Below, in pieces: positions 9,451 to 18,710 of a stretch of DNA of 64,000 bases. This stretch comes from Phocaeicola dorei (lineage in GTDB: Bacteria > Bacteroidota > Bacteroidia > Bacteroidales > Bacteroidaceae). The stretch covers positions 3,937,501 to 4,001,500 of the forward strand of contig NZ_CP046176.1 of the NCBI RefSeq assembly GCF_013009555.1. Direction: 5' to 3'. Within the stretch, counting starts at the first letter, position 1. The number at the start of each line of letters is the position of its first letter. Both the position numbers and the translations under genes were made by a program. The notes beneath the pieces were generated by a model. It saw only the letters and a program-made list of their open reading frames with translations. It did no database searches and had not been told where the DNA came from.

Positions 9451-9940
9451 AGCAATAAAGCCATAAAGCTGTTTTCATGGTAACATACTGCCGGCAAAAG
9501 TACATCTGTTGGAATTTTGCCGTTATGGGTGCGATGATCGCAATGTTGTACATTGACCGCGATTACCTACCGTTTCGGGGCCTTTATAGATATTTTCACA
9601 CCGGAACATACTGGTAATGAAGACGATGAAGTGACGGGGAAATTTTATATTTCACGTTAAATTAGGCTGTGTTTTCTTTTATAGTTTTTAAGATATTTGA
9701 TATTAATAGAGGTGGTTGTACTATGCGTCTTTCTTTATGGCGTTATATTGATAAGGCATTGTAACATATAAATAATGTATGATATCAATGTCAGTTCGAT
9801 ATAAATATTAAATTTACTCGTCTAAAAAATAAGAGTATAGCAATAAATCTAAAACAGGAACGGCAATAATATGGAAACAGAATAAATCTCTTCTCCTCTT
9901 TTATTTTCATAAAACTCAAGGCTATAAGCAAAATAATAAC

Positions 9941-9948
9941 TATTTTTG
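9941..9948 (+). promoter_or_regulatory. -7 box for purM
   Basis: TATTTTTG fits TAnnTTTG and lies 29 bp before the purM ATG at 9978. The flanks are AT-rich, so chance matches are possible. Confidence 0.4.
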
Positions 9949-9977
9949 CACATTCAATTGAATAAAATATATAACTC

Positions 9978-11147
9978 ATGAGCAATCAACGATACATGCA
10001 GCGCGGTGTGTCAGCATCCAAGGAAGATGTGCACAACGCCATTAAGAACATTGACAAAGGTATTTTTCCACAAGCTTTTTGTAAAATCATCCCCGATATT
10101 CTAGGCGGAGATCCTGAATATTGCAACATTATGCACGCTGACGGTGCAGGCACCAAATCATCACTGGCTTATTTGTATTGGAAAGAAACCGGCGATTTAA
10201 GCGTATGGAAAGGCATTGCACAAGATGCACTGATTATGAACATCGATGACTTGTTGTGTGTAGGTGCAGTAGATAATATTCTGGTTTCATCAACTATCGG
10301 CCGTAATAAGCTACTCGTTCCGGGTGAAGTAATTTCCGCTATCATCAACGGAACGGATGAACTGTTGGCCGAACTTCGCGAAATGGGTGTAGGCGTATAC
10401 GCTACCGGAGGCGAGACTGCTGATGTAGGTGACTTGGTTCGTACCATCATCGTAGATTCTACCGTAACATGCCGCATGAAACGTACCGATGTCATTAACA
10501 ATGCCAATATTCGCCCGGGTGACGTCATCATAGGTCTGGCATCTTACGGACAGGCTACTTATGAAAAAGAATACAACGGAGGCATGGGCAGCAATGGACT
10601 CACCAGCGCCCGCCACGACGTGTTCGCAAAATACTTGGCTGAGAAATATCCCGAAAGCTATGACAAGGCAGTACCTGAAGAACTAGTATACAGTGGCAAT
10701 TTGAAGCTGACCGATACTGTAGAAGGAAGTCCTCTGGATGCAGGAAAGCTGGTACTCTCACCTACCCGTACCTATGCTCCGGTAGTGAAGAAATTACTGG
10801 ATGCGCTCCGACCTGAAATTCACGGAATGGTTCACTGCTCAGGCGGTGCTCAAACCAAAGTCCTGCACTTTATAGGAAACAATTGCCGTGTAGTAAAGGA
10901 CAACCTGTTCCCTGTCCCCCCTCTGTTCAAAACCATCAAGGAACAAAGCGGCACCGATTGGGAAGAAATGTACAAAGTATTTAATATGGGCCACCGACTG
11001 GAAGTTTACCTCTCACCCGAACATGCCGAAGAGGTGATCGCCATCAGCAAGTCATTCAATATTGACGCGAAGATTGTGGGACGTATAGAAGAAAGTGACA
11101 AGAAGGAACTAATTATCAAAAGTGAGTTTGGAGAATTCAAATACTGA
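9978..11147 (+). CDS. purM: phosphoribosylformylglycinamidine cyclo-ligase (AIR synthase)
   Basis: Cytosolic enzyme of purine synthesis that closes the imidazole ring of FGAM with ATP to give AIR. At 389 residues it is slightly longer than the E. coli enzyme. The PurM fold is visible in HADGAGTKSSLAYLYWK (near 54), ALIMNIDDLLCVGA (near 83), the glycine-rich GGETADVGDL (near 143) and the C-terminal domain with HCSGGAQTKVLHF (near 294). An ATG directly precedes SNQRYMQRGVSA, the expected start of the family. The gene heads a run of housekeeping genes (a small ORF, prfA, pyrF) on the plus strand. It belongs to the divergent Bacteroidetes AIR synthase type, and the call rests on family-wide motifs. 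Confidence 0.88.
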   Translation: MSNQRYMQRGVSASKEDVHNAIKNIDKGIFPQAFCKIIPDILGGDPEYCNIMHADGAGTKSSLAYLYWKETGDLSVWKGIAQDALIMNIDDLLCVGAVDNILVSSTIGRNKLLVPGEVISAIINGTDELLAELREMGVGVYATGGETADVGDLVRTIIVDSTVTCRMKRTDVINNANIRPGDVIIGLASYGQATYEKEYNGGMGSNGLTSARHDVFAKYLAEKYPESYDKAVPEELVYSGNLKLTDTVEGSPLDAGKLVLSPTRTYAPVVKKLLDALRPEIHGMVHCSGGAQTKVLHFIGNNCRVVKDNLFPVPPLFKTIKEQSGTDWEEMYKVFNMGHRLEVYLSPEHAEEVIAISKSFNIDAKIVGRIEESDKKELIIKSEFGEFKY

Positions 11148-11406
11148 CAAGCAATATTATAATAACGCTTCCAAGCATGCTACATTAAAAAAAAGATTTT
11201 TTTATGGCATGGGAGCAATAATATGCTCATTAGTTACAATTGATACAACACGCGAGTTGTATTTCATCTCTACCGCATGGGGTCATGAAGCAACTTGGCA
11301 TGACATACTATATATAGTAAGAAAAGTACTTGCCATACTTGGGTGGATATTACTCACTTGGTATGTCGCAAATAAATGTTTAGAAAAGAATGGCAGAAAA
11401 CAATAA
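11122..11406 (+). CDS. small two-helix membrane protein between purM and prfA
   Basis: An unrecognised short protein. The longest frame begins at a GTG (11122) inside purM and gives 94 residues; an ATG at 11209 gives 65. Two hydrophobic segments (FFYGMGAIICSLVTI and VLAILGWILLTWYV) flank a polar stretch, suggesting two membrane helices, with a lysine-rich segment before the first. Its 3' end overlaps the prfA start by 17 bp, which favours a real, translationally coupled gene. The GTG start retains the basic LKKRFF segment in front of helix 1, so it or an unusual start nearby is preferred over the ATG. No function can be assigned. Confidence 0.5.
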   Translation: MSLENSNTDKQYYNNASKHATLKKRFFYGMGAIICSLVTIDTTRELYFISTAWGHEATWHDILYIVRKVLAILGWILLTWYVANKCLEKNGRKQ

Positions 11407-12505
11407 TACATTACTTGAGAAATTAGACGGGTTAGTGGCTCGCTTTGAGGAAGTTTCCACCCTCATTACAGACCCTAATGTCATAGCTGACCAAAAACGT
11501 TATGTCAAGCTCACCAAGGAATACAAGGACTTGAATGACATCATGAAAGCCCGTAGAGAATATATACAATGCCTGAATGGACTGGAAGAGGCCAAACAAA
11601 TCATGACTAACGAATCCGACCCGGAGATGAAAGAAATGGCACGCGAAGAGGCAAATCTCTGCGAAGTCCGCATTCCAGAACTGGAAGAGGAAATCAAACT
11701 ACTACTCGTTCCTGCGGATCCGCAAGATGACCGAAATGCTATTCTGGAAATACGCGGTGGTACGGGAGGTGATGAAGCCGCCATTTTTGCAGGTGACCTG
11801 TTCCGTATGTACTCCAAATACTGCGAGACAAAAGGTTGGAAACTGGAAGTATCCAGCGCCAATGAAGGAGCAGCAGGAGGTTTTAAGGAAATTATCTGCT
11901 CCGTAACCGGAGATAAAGTATATGGCACTTTGAAATATGAATCGGGCGTACATCGTGTACAACGTGTACCAGCCACCGAAACCCAAGGACGTGTACATAC
12001 TTCAGCCGCATCAGTCGCCGTTTTACCCGAAGCAGAGCCTTTTGATGTGGAAATCAACGAAGGGGAAATCAAGTGGGACACTTTCCGAAGCGGTGGTGCC
12101 GGCGGACAGAACGTAAATAAGGTGGAATCCGGAGTACGCCTGCGCTACAACTGGAAGAATCCCAACACCGGGATAGTAGAGGAAATCCTGATAGAATGTA
12201 CCGAAACCCGTGACCAGCCGAAGAATAAAGAACGAGCCCTTTCTCGCCTGCGTACCTTTATATATGATAAAGAACACCAAAAGTACATTGACGACATTGC
12301 CAGCAAACGCAAAACGATGGTATCTACCGGAGACAGATCGGCAAAAATACGTACCTACAATTATCCACAAGGACGTATCACCGACCACCGCATCAACTAT
12401 ACCATTTACAATTTGGCCGCCTTTATGGATGGAGACATTCAAGACTGTATCGACCATTTGACTGTAGCCGAGAATGCAGAACGTTTGAAAGAGAGCGAAT
12501 TATAA
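11390..12505 (+). CDS. prfA: peptide chain release factor 1
   Basis: RF1 recognises UAA and UAG in the ribosomal A site and triggers peptide release. The 371 residues match the family length. The anticodon-mimic tripeptide PAT is visible in RVQRVPATETQGRVHTS (near 195), which distinguishes RF1 from RF2 (SPF). The universally conserved GGQ peptidyl-hydrolysis motif is in RSGGAGGQNVNKVESGVRL (near 240). The glutamine of GGQ is the usual methylation target of PrmC. The start overlaps the preceding small ORF by 17 bp and pyrF follows after 36 bp, so the genes may be co-transcribed. Confidence 0.97.
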   Translation: MAENNNTLLEKLDGLVARFEEVSTLITDPNVIADQKRYVKLTKEYKDLNDIMKARREYIQCLNGLEEAKQIMTNESDPEMKEMAREEANLCEVRIPELEEEIKLLLVPADPQDDRNAILEIRGGTGGDEAAIFAGDLFRMYSKYCETKGWKLEVSSANEGAAGGFKEIICSVTGDKVYGTLKYESGVHRVQRVPATETQGRVHTSAASVAVLPEAEPFDVEINEGEIKWDTFRSGGAGGQNVNKVESGVRLRYNWKNPNTGIVEEILIECTETRDQPKNKERALSRLRTFIYDKEHQKYIDDIASKRKTMVSTGDRSAKIRTYNYPQGRITDHRINYTIYNLAAFMDGDIQDCIDHLTVAENAERLKESEL

Positions 12506-12541
12506 TTAAAATATCGTAAACCATAAACTGTAAATATAATA

Positions 12542-13360
12542 ATGAACAAGCAACAATTATTTGAAAATATCCAAAAGAAAAAATCATTCCTCTGTGTAGG
12601 GCTAGATACCGACATAAAGAAAATTCCCGAACATCTGTTAAAAGAAGAAGACCCGATTTTCGCCTTCAATAAAGCTATCATTGACGCTACTGCCCCTTAT
12701 TGCATCGCCTATAAACCCAATCTGGCCTTTTATGAAAGCATGGGCGTAAAAGGATGGATCGCTTTCGAAAAGACTGTATCCTACATCAAGGAAAACTATC
12801 CCGACCAATTCATCATTGCCGATGCAAAACGTGGCGATATTGGAAACACTTCGGCTATGTATGCCCGCACATTCTTTGAAGAGCTGGACATTGACTCAGT
12901 CACCGTAGCTCCTTACATGGGTGAAGACAGCGTGACTCCCTTCCTGAGTTACGAAGGCAAATGGGTAATCCTGCTAGCACTTACCAGCAACAAGGGTTCC
13001 CACGACTTCCAGCTGACCGAAGACACCAACGGCGAACGCCTTTTCGAAAAAGTATTGCGCAAATCACAAGAATGGGCCAACGATGAAAACATGATGTATG
13101 TAGTAGGCGCCACACAAGGACGTGCTTTCGAAGACATCCGTAAAATTGTCCCCAACCACTTCCTGCTTGTACCTGGAATCGGTGCACAAGGAGGTTCTCT
13201 AGAGGAAGTCTGCAAATATGGCATGAATAGTACCTGTGGACTTATTGTTAATTCAAGCCGTGCCATTATCTATGCGGATAAAACTGAGAATTTTGCGACT
13301 GTAGCAGGACAAGAAGCTCAGAAAGTCCAGGCACAGATGGAGAAAATAATGTGCCAATAA
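12542..13360 (+). CDS. pyrF: orotidine 5'-phosphate decarboxylase
   Basis: Catalyses the last step of UMP synthesis, decarboxylating OMP in the cytosol. The 272-residue length fits the longer type 2 subfamily (eukaryote/Myxococcus-like) rather than the roughly 240-residue E. coli type. The catalytic Asp-Lys-Asp signature is in [18 protein letters not shown] (near 96). Further landmarks are CVGLDTD at the N-terminus, [11 protein letters not shown] (near 56) and the phosphate-binding [10 protein letters not shown] (near 215). It lies 36 bp after prfA on the same strand. A long imperfect inverted repeat follows the stop codon. Confidence 0.96.
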   Translation: MNKQQLFENIQKKKSFLCVGLDTDIKKIPEHLLKEEDPIFAFNKAIIDATAPYCIAYKPNLAFYESMGVKGWIAFEKTVSYIKENYPDQFIIADAKRGDIGNTSAMYARTFFEELDIDSVTVAPYMGEDSVTPFLSYEGKWVILLALTSNKGSHDFQLTEDTNGERLFEKVLRKSQEWANDENMMYVVGATQGRAFEDIRKIVPNHFLLVPGIGAQGGSLEEVCKYGMNSTCGLIVNSSRAIIYADKTENFATVAGQEAQKVQAQMEKIMCQ

Positions 13361-13365
13361 AACAA

Positions 13366-13433
13366 TGTGCTAATATGCAAATTACCAGGTAGATACATAG
13401 CGTAGTACATTGGTTTATTAGCATATCAGCACA
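13366..13433. repeat. long-loop inverted repeat between pyrF and the HD gene
   Basis: Arms TGTGCTAATATGC (13366-13378) and GCATATCAGCACA (13421-13433) pair at 12 of 13 positions with a 42-nt loop. No clear T-run follows. It may be a weak terminator or a small repeated element; its role is not known. Confidence 0.35.
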
Positions 13434-13450
13434 CTGAATAATCATTCCCC

Positions 13451-14686
13451 ATGAGTGACCGAAAAATTATAAATGACCCCGTCTTCGGGTTTATCAACAT
13501 CCCGAAGGGGTTACTATATGACATTGTATGTCACCCATTGCTGCAACGTCTTACCCGCATCAAGCAACTGGGCCTGTCCTCTGCTGTATATCCGGGAGCA
13601 CAACATACCCGTTTCCAACACTCATTAGGTGCTTTCCACTTAATGAGTGAAACTATCAAACACCTTACCGCCAAAGGTAACTTCATCTTTGACAGCGAAG
13701 CGGAAGCCGTACAAGCTGCCATCCTGTTACACGACATCGGACACGGTCCCTTCTCCCATGTGCTGGAAAACACATTGGTAGGAGGTGTTTCACATGAAGA
13801 AATCTCCTTGATGCTGATGGAACGAATAAACAAGGACATGAAAGGTCAACTCAATCTTGCCATACAGATATTCAAAGATGAATATCCCAAGAAATTCCTG
13901 CACCAACTGGTCAGTGGCCAATTGGATATGGATCGTTTGGACTATTTGCGGCGTGACAGTTTCTATACCGGTGTATCCGAAGGCAATATCGGGTCCGCCC
14001 GCATCATCAAAATGCTTGATGTAAAAGACGATCACCTGGTAGTAGAGTCTAAAGGTATTTACTCCATCGAAAATTTCCTGATGTCCCGCCGCCTGATGTA
14101 CTGGCAGGTATATCTGCACAAGACATCCGTTGCCAGTGAAAAAATGCTGATCAACACTCTGACACGAGCAAAGGAATTAGCTTTACGTGGCGTGGAGCTG
14201 TTCGCCTCACCCGCTTTAAGATTCTTTTTATACCACTCTATTGATAAAAAAGAATTTTATAACAGCCCGGATTGTCTTGAAAATTTTATTCAATTAGATG
14301 ATAATGATATATGGACCGCACTGAAAGTTTGGAGCAATCACAGCGATGTGGTATTGTCCACTCTGAGCCGTGGAATGATTAACAGGAGACTATTCAAAGT
14401 AGAGGTGACCTCCTCTTCTATCACAAAAACGCGAAAAGAAGAAATTCTTTCTAGGATAAGTAAACAACTGAATATCAACAAAAAAGAAGCAAAATACTTC
14501 CTATCTATATCCAGTATAGAAAACAATATGTATAAAAAGGAGGATGACAGTATTGAAATCATCTATAAAGATGGCAGCACCTGTGATATAGCCAAGGCTT
14601 CAGATATGCTCAACATCTCTCTCCTCTCCCGAAAAGTCAAGAAATATTATATATGTTACCTGCGTTCCGAAAACGACGGACATTAA
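13451..14686 (+). CDS. HD-domain phosphohydrolase, dNTPase-like
   Basis: A 411-residue cytosolic metal-dependent phosphohydrolase of the SAMHD1/dGTPase-like HD superfamily. The metal-binding His is in AQHTRFQHSLGAFHL (near 53-63), HD in LLHDIGHGPFSHVLE (near 97), and the final Asp in SGQLDMDRLDYLRRDSFYTG (near 155-165). This spacing is typical of the family. Members remove triphosphate from dNTPs or act on other nucleotides; the actual substrate is not known. It sits between pyrF and the lipid A cluster, with a 132-bp spacer before lpxD. The last third (from about residue 260) is more AT-rich and less conserved looking. Confidence 0.85.
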   Translation: MSDRKIINDPVFGFINIPKGLLYDIVCHPLLQRLTRIKQLGLSSAVYPGAQHTRFQHSLGAFHLMSETIKHLTAKGNFIFDSEAEAVQAAILLHDIGHGPFSHVLENTLVGGVSHEEISLMLMERINKDMKGQLNLAIQIFKDEYPKKFLHQLVSGQLDMDRLDYLRRDSFYTGVSEGNIGSARIIKMLDVKDDHLVVESKGIYSIENFLMSRRLMYWQVYLHKTSVASEKMLINTLTRAKELALRGVELFASPALRFFLYHSIDKKEFYNSPDCLENFIQLDDNDIWTALKVWSNHSDVVLSTLSRGMINRRLFKVEVTSSSITKTRKEEILSRISKQLNINKKEAKYFLSISSIENNMYKKEDDSIEIIYKDGSTCDIAKASDMLNISLLSRKVKKYYICYLRSENDGH

Positions 14687-14818
14687 ATAATTAGCGAATT
14701 GTACGGATATATAAAAAAAAAATGCGTAATTCGCATAATTAATGATGTGTTTACACTAACATGTAACACGCAAGTAACAAAACTGAAACATTTAGAACAT
14801 AAAGAATTAGACAGTATT

Positions 14819-15859
14819 ATGGAGTTCTCAGCTAAACAAATTGCGGAATACATCCAGGGAATTATTGTTGGCGATGAAAACGCAACTGTGCATACTTTTG
14901 CTAAAATAGAGGAAGGCGTGCCGGGAGCGATTTCTTTTCTTTCAAATCCTAAGTATACTCATTACATTTACGATACTCAGTCTACCATTGTGTTGGTAAA
15001 CAAAGATTTCGTTCCCGAGCAAGAAGTAAAAGCTACCTTAATCAAGGTAGACAACGCCTACGAAAGCCTGGCTAAATTACTGACGCTCTATGAAATGAGC
15101 AAACCTAAAAAGACCGGTATAGATCCGCTGGCATACGTTGCCCCCACTGCGAAGTTGGGGAAGGATGTATATATCGCTCCGTTTGCCTGCGTAGGCGATG
15201 GTGCTGAGATTGGGGACAACACTTCCCTCCATCCGCACGCTACTGTAGGAAGTCATGCCAAAGTAGGTAATAATTGTACACTTTATCCACATGCCACTAT
15301 CTATCACGACTGCTTGGTAGGAAACAACTGTACCCTGCATGCAGGCTGCGTAATCGGTGCTGATGGATTCGGATTCGCACCTTCTCCCGAAGGGTACGAA
15401 AAAATTCCACAAATAGGCATTGCCATCATAGAAGATAATGTGGAGATTGGTGCTAATACTTGCGTAGATCGTGCCACCATGGGTGCCACCATTGTACATA
15501 AAGGGGTGAAACTGGACAACCTGATCCAGATAGCACACAATGTGGAAGTAGGAAGCCACACTGTCATGGCATCACAGGTGGGTATTGCAGGTTCTACCAA
15601 AGTAGGTGAATGGTGTATGTTTGGCGGACAAGTAGGACTAGCCGGACATATTAAGATAGGTGACAAGGTAGGTATCGGCGCACAAGCAGGCGTTCCCGGC
15701 AACGTGAAATCCAACGAGCAAATTCTAGGCACTCCGGCCATCGACGCCAAGAATTTCATGAAATCATCGGCCGTATACAAAAAACTACCCGAAATGTACG
15801 CCACACTGAACGCCATGCAGAAAGAGATAGAAGAATTAAAAAAACAACTAAATAAATAA
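14819..15859 (+). CDS. lpxD: UDP-3-O-acylglucosamine N-acyltransferase
   Basis: Third step of lipid A synthesis: transfers a 3-hydroxyacyl chain from ACP to the amine of UDP-3-O-acyl-GlcN. From the ATG at 14819 the protein has 346 residues, matching the family. The N-terminal uridine-binding domain ([31 protein letters not shown]) is followed by a left-handed parallel beta-helix of hexapeptide repeats (about 105-310) and a C-terminal helix. The catalytic histidine is expected in the [10 protein letters not shown] segment near 240. A frame extending upstream to 14699 would add 40 residues with no family resemblance, so the internal ATG is chosen. lpxC-fabZ follows after 5 bp. Confidence 0.96.
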   Translation: MEFSAKQIAEYIQGIIVGDENATVHTFAKIEEGVPGAISFLSNPKYTHYIYDTQSTIVLVNKDFVPEQEVKATLIKVDNAYESLAKLLTLYEMSKPKKTGIDPLAYVAPTAKLGKDVYIAPFACVGDGAEIGDNTSLHPHATVGSHAKVGNNCTLYPHATIYHDCLVGNNCTLHAGCVIGADGFGFAPSPEGYEKIPQIGIAIIEDNVEIGANTCVDRATMGATIVHKGVKLDNLIQIAHNVEVGSHTVMASQVGIAGSTKVGEWCMFGGQVGLAGHIKIGDKVGIGAQAGVPGNVKSNEQILGTPAIDAKNFMKSSAVYKKLPEMYATLNAMQKEIEELKKQLNK

Positions 15860-15864
15860 ACCCC

Positions 15865-17250
15865 ATGTTGAAACAGAAGACATTAAGAGGCAGTTTTTCT
15901 TTAAATGGAAAAGGCCTTCACACCGGAGTAAACTTGACGGTGACATTCAATCCTGCACCGGACAACCACGGGTATAAAATCCAACGAATTGATCTTGAAG
16001 GACAACCAATAATTGATGCCGTAGCAGAAAATGTAGGTGATACCACCCGCGGCACTGTGCTGATGAAAAACGGAATAAAAGTAAGTACAGTAGAACATGC
16101 TTTGGCAGCTCTTTATGCAGCTGGTATAGACAACTGCCTGATTCAGGTAAGCGGTCCCGAATTCCCTATTCTGGACGGCAGTGCTAAAGCGTATGTAGAA
16201 AATATACAGCGTGTAGGAATCGAAGAACAGAATGCTGTCAAGGATTACTATATTATAAAATCAAAAATCGAATTTAGGGACGAGGAAACCGGATCTTCCA
16301 TCATTGTTCTTCCGGACGAAAATTTCAGTGTGAACGCACTGATCTCTTATCAGTCTAAAATACTGTCCAATCAGTTCGCCACACTGGAAGACATGGCTAA
16401 ATTCCCCACCGAGGTAGCTTCCGCGCGTACCTTTGTATTCGTCCGCGAAATAGAACCATTGCTGGGTGCCGGACTGATCAAGGGAGGCGATCTGGACAAC
16501 GCCATCGTAATTTACGAAAAAGAGATGAGCCAAGAAAATTATGACAAGCTGGCCGATGTCATGGGTGTTCCCCACATGGACGCCACCAAACTGGGCTATA
16601 TCAATCATATCCCTCTGGTATGGGACAACGAACCGGCACGTCACAAGCTACTGGATATCATCGGTGACTTGGCACTGATAGGCAAGCCCATCAAAGGCCG
16701 TATCATCGCCACCCGTCCTGGGCACACCATTAATAACAAGTTTGCCCGCCAAATACGCAAAGAAATCAAACTTCACGAAATACAGGCCCCATCCTATAAC
16801 TGCAATGAATCCCCCATCATGGACGTAAACCGCATTCGCGAGCTGCTCCCGCACCGTTATCCGTTCCAGTTGGTGGACAAAGTCGTTGCCATCGGCGCGA
16901 ACCACATTGTCGGTGTGAAAAATGTAACAGCCAACGAACCTTTCTTCCAGGGACATTTTCCGCAGGAACCTGTCATGCCTGGTGTACTTCAAGTAGAGGC
17001 CATGGCACAATGCGGCGGTCTGCTTGTTTTGAACTCAGTGGATGAACCCGAAAGGTACTCCACCTACTTCATGAAGATAGACGGAGTGAAGTTCCGTCAG
17101 AAAGTAGTGCCGGGAGACACTTTATTGTTCCGTGTTGAATTGTTGGCTCCTATCCGCCGGGGCATCTCCACAATGAAAGGATATGTGTTTGTAGGCGAGA
17201 AAGTAGTCTGCGAAGCCGAGTTTATGGCACAAATAGTAAAAAATAAATAA
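15865..17250 (+). CDS. lpxC: bifunctional LpxC-FabZ: UDP-3-O-acyl-GlcNAc deacetylase / 3-hydroxyacyl-ACP dehydratase
   Basis: A 461-residue fusion of two enzymes. Residues 1 to about 310 are LpxC, the zinc deacetylase that commits substrate to lipid A; zinc ligands are visible in STVEHALAALYAAGIDNC (near 77) and in HKLLDIIGDLALIG (near 257). Residues from about 318 on are FabZ, the fatty-acid dehydratase, with LLPHRYPFQLVDKV and the catalytic His and Glu in GHFPQEPVMPGVLQVEAMAQ (near 371-385). Such fusions are known in Bacteroidetes and may match the supply of hydroxyacyl-ACP to lipid A. It lies 5 bp after lpxD and 16 bp before lpxA, in one operon. Confidence 0.96.
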   Translation: MLKQKTLRGSFSLNGKGLHTGVNLTVTFNPAPDNHGYKIQRIDLEGQPIIDAVAENVGDTTRGTVLMKNGIKVSTVEHALAALYAAGIDNCLIQVSGPEFPILDGSAKAYVENIQRVGIEEQNAVKDYYIIKSKIEFRDEETGSSIIVLPDENFSVNALISYQSKILSNQFATLEDMAKFPTEVASARTFVFVREIEPLLGAGLIKGGDLDNAIVIYEKEMSQENYDKLADVMGVPHMDATKLGYINHIPLVWDNEPARHKLLDIIGDLALIGKPIKGRIIATRPGHTINNKFARQIRKEIKLHEIQAPSYNCNESPIMDVNRIRELLPHRYPFQLVDKVVAIGANHIVGVKNVTANEPFFQGHFPQEPVMPGVLQVEAMAQCGGLLVLNSVDEPERYSTYFMKIDGVKFRQKVVPGDTLLFRVELLAPIRRGISTMKGYVFVGEKVVCEAEFMAQIVKNK

Positions 17251-17266
17251 CCACTAAAAAAACAAC

Positions 17267-18034
17267 ATGATTAGTCCATTAGCATATATACATCCCGAGG
17301 CAAGAATTGGTGAGAATGTAGAAATCGGTCCTTTTGTGTTTATCGACAAGAATGTAGTTATCGGCGATAACAACACAATCATGCCTAACGCCAATATACT
17401 GTATGGCTCACGCATAGGGAACGGCAACACCATTTTTCCGGGAGCTGTTATAGGCGCTATTCCCCAGGATTTGAAATTCCGCGGTGAAGAAACGACTGCC
17501 GAAATAGGTGATAACAACACCATTCGCGAGAATGTAACCATCAATCGTGGTACAGCGGCTAAAGGCAAAACCATAGTGGGCAGTAACAACCTGTTGATGG
17601 AAGGGGTACACGTAGCACATGATGCCATCATAGGCAGCGGTTGCATCATAGGCAATGCCACCAAGATGGCAGGTGAAATTATCATTGATGATAACGCCAT
17701 TATCAGCGGTGCCGTATTGATGCACCAATTCTGCCGGGTAGGCGGTTATGTAATGGTACAGGGCGGTTCACGTTTCAGCAAGGACATTCCTCCTTATATT
17801 ATAGCGGGGCGCGAACCCATCGCCTACGCAGGAATCAATATCGTAGGACTCCGCCGCCGCGGATTCTCTAATGAACTAATAGAGAATATACACAACACCT
17901 ATCGCATTATTTATCAAAATGGTATGAACGTTACCGATGCCTTGGAACAAGTACGCAAAGAAATACCTATGAGCAAAGAAATAGAATATATTATTTCTTT
18001 CATAGAAAATTCTCAAAGAGGTATCATCAGATAA
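17267..18034 (+). CDS. lpxA: UDP-N-acetylglucosamine O-acyltransferase
   Basis: First enzyme of lipid A synthesis: moves a 3-hydroxyacyl chain from ACP to the 3-OH of UDP-GlcNAc in the cytosol. The 255 residues form a left-handed beta-helix of hexapeptide repeats (residues 2 to about 185: IGENVEIGPFVFIDKNVVIG and onward) and a C-terminal helical domain (RRRGFSNELIENIHNTYRII). The catalytic histidine is in LMEGVHVAHDAIIG near 121. IHPEARIG at the very start is characteristic. It ends the lpxD-lpxC/fabZ-lpxA run; the next gene begins 61 bp later after an AT-rich spacer. Confidence 0.96.
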   Translation: MISPLAYIHPEARIGENVEIGPFVFIDKNVVIGDNNTIMPNANILYGSRIGNGNTIFPGAVIGAIPQDLKFRGEETTAEIGDNNTIRENVTINRGTAAKGKTIVGSNNLLMEGVHVAHDAIIGSGCIIGNATKMAGEIIIDDNAIISGAVLMHQFCRVGGYVMVQGGSRFSKDIPPYIIAGREPIAYAGINIVGLRRRGFSNELIENIHNTYRIIYQNGMNVTDALEQVRKEIPMSKEIEYIISFIENSQRGIIR

Positions 18035-18095
18035 CAAAGTTTTTTATAACTTTACTGCACGAAAAAAAAGTTATATAGTATATACAGTAAAATAT

Positions 18096-18659
18096 ATGAT
18101 TTACAGATTTACAATAATCTCTGACGAAGTCGATGATTTTATAAGAGAAATAAAGATAGACTCGGAAGCAACTTTCTTTGATTTGCACGAAGCGATATTG
18201 AAAGCGGCAGGATATAAAGATGACCAGATGACCTCTTTCTTCATTTGTGATGACGACTGGGAGAAAGATCAAGAAATCACACTGGAAGATATGGGAAGTA
18301 GTTCGGAAGAAGACAGCTACATCATGAGAGAAACCCGCTTGAGTGATTTGGTGGAAGACGAAAAGCAAAAATTGCTGTATGTATTCGACCCGCTGGCAGA
18401 ACGAGTGTTTTTCATTGAACTATCGGAAATCATCACCGGCAAAGACCTTGACAAAGCAGTATGTTCGCGCAAAGCTGGAGAAGCCCCTAAACAAACCGTC
18501 GACTTTGACGAAATGATGGCAAAAAGCAATAGCGGAAATCTGGATATAGACGAGAATTTTTATGGTGATCAAGACTTCGATATGGAAGACTTTGATCCCG
18601 AAGGATTTGATATGGGCGGTGCCTCCTCACCGGACCCTTATGAGCAAGAAAACTATTAA
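18096..18659 (+). CDS. plasmid pRiA4b ORF-3-like family protein
   Basis: A 187-residue acidic cytosolic protein. The first half resembles the pRiA4b ORF-3 / IS1096 passenger TnpR-like domain: FRIEI-type start (MIYRFTIISDEVDDFIREIKI), a helix with LHEAILKAAGYKDDQMTSFF, and DDDWEKDQEITLEDM. The C-terminal third (from about 150) is low in complexity and very acidic (DIDENFYGDQDFDMEDFDPE). The molecular role of this domain is unknown; despite its family name nothing here suggests a mobile element. It is followed by a strong terminator, so it probably ends the lipid A transcript. Confidence 0.7.
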   Translation: MIYRFTIISDEVDDFIREIKIDSEATFFDLHEAILKAAGYKDDQMTSFFICDDDWEKDQEITLEDMGSSSEEDSYIMRETRLSDLVEDEKQKLLYVFDPLAERVFFIELSEIITGKDLDKAVCSRKAGEAPKQTVDFDEMMAKSNSGNLDIDENFYGDQDFDMEDFDPEGFDMGGASSPDPYEQENY

Positions 18660-18667
18660 TCTTAACG

Positions 18668-18703
18668 GGGGCGGACGTTAAACGTCTGCCCCTCTCTTTT
18701 TAT
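18668..18703 (+). terminator. rho-independent terminator before miaA
   Basis: An 11-bp GC-rich stem with one G-T pair (GGGGCGGACGT at 18668-18678 with ACGTCTGCCCC at 18682-18692) and a 3-nt loop is followed by TCTCTTTTTAT. This is the clearest intrinsic terminator on the plus strand, ending the upstream lpx-containing transcript only 8 bp before the miaA ATG. Confidence 0.85.
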
Positions 18704-18710
18704 AAACACC

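Larger units (their letters stand above)
9027..9977. other. gene-free stretch upstream of purM
   Basis: About 950 bp without a credible gene. The first half (9040-9480) is less AT-rich than a typical intergenic spacer here and contains scattered GGTGAA/TTCACC motifs and a strong dyad (listed separately). The second half is AT-rich. A few short open frames, such as 30 codons from an ATG near 9524 and 64 codons on the minus strand at 9791-9985, lack family resemblance. The stretch may be the eroded remains of a lost gene or island. Confidence 0.5.

Noticed and set aside
9524..9620. Short plus-strand frame with YIDRDYLPFRGLYRYFH
   Set aside because: Only about 30 codons, no ribosome-binding or promoter evidence and no recognised family; at best a remnant.
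9791..9985. 64-codon minus-strand frame before purM
   Set aside because: It overlaps the purM start and -7 box, is AT-driven and hydrophobic, and resembles no known family.
14699..14818. 40-codon upstream extension of lpxD
   Set aside because: The extension does not resemble LpxD, and the ATG at 14819 gives the family's normal start and length.
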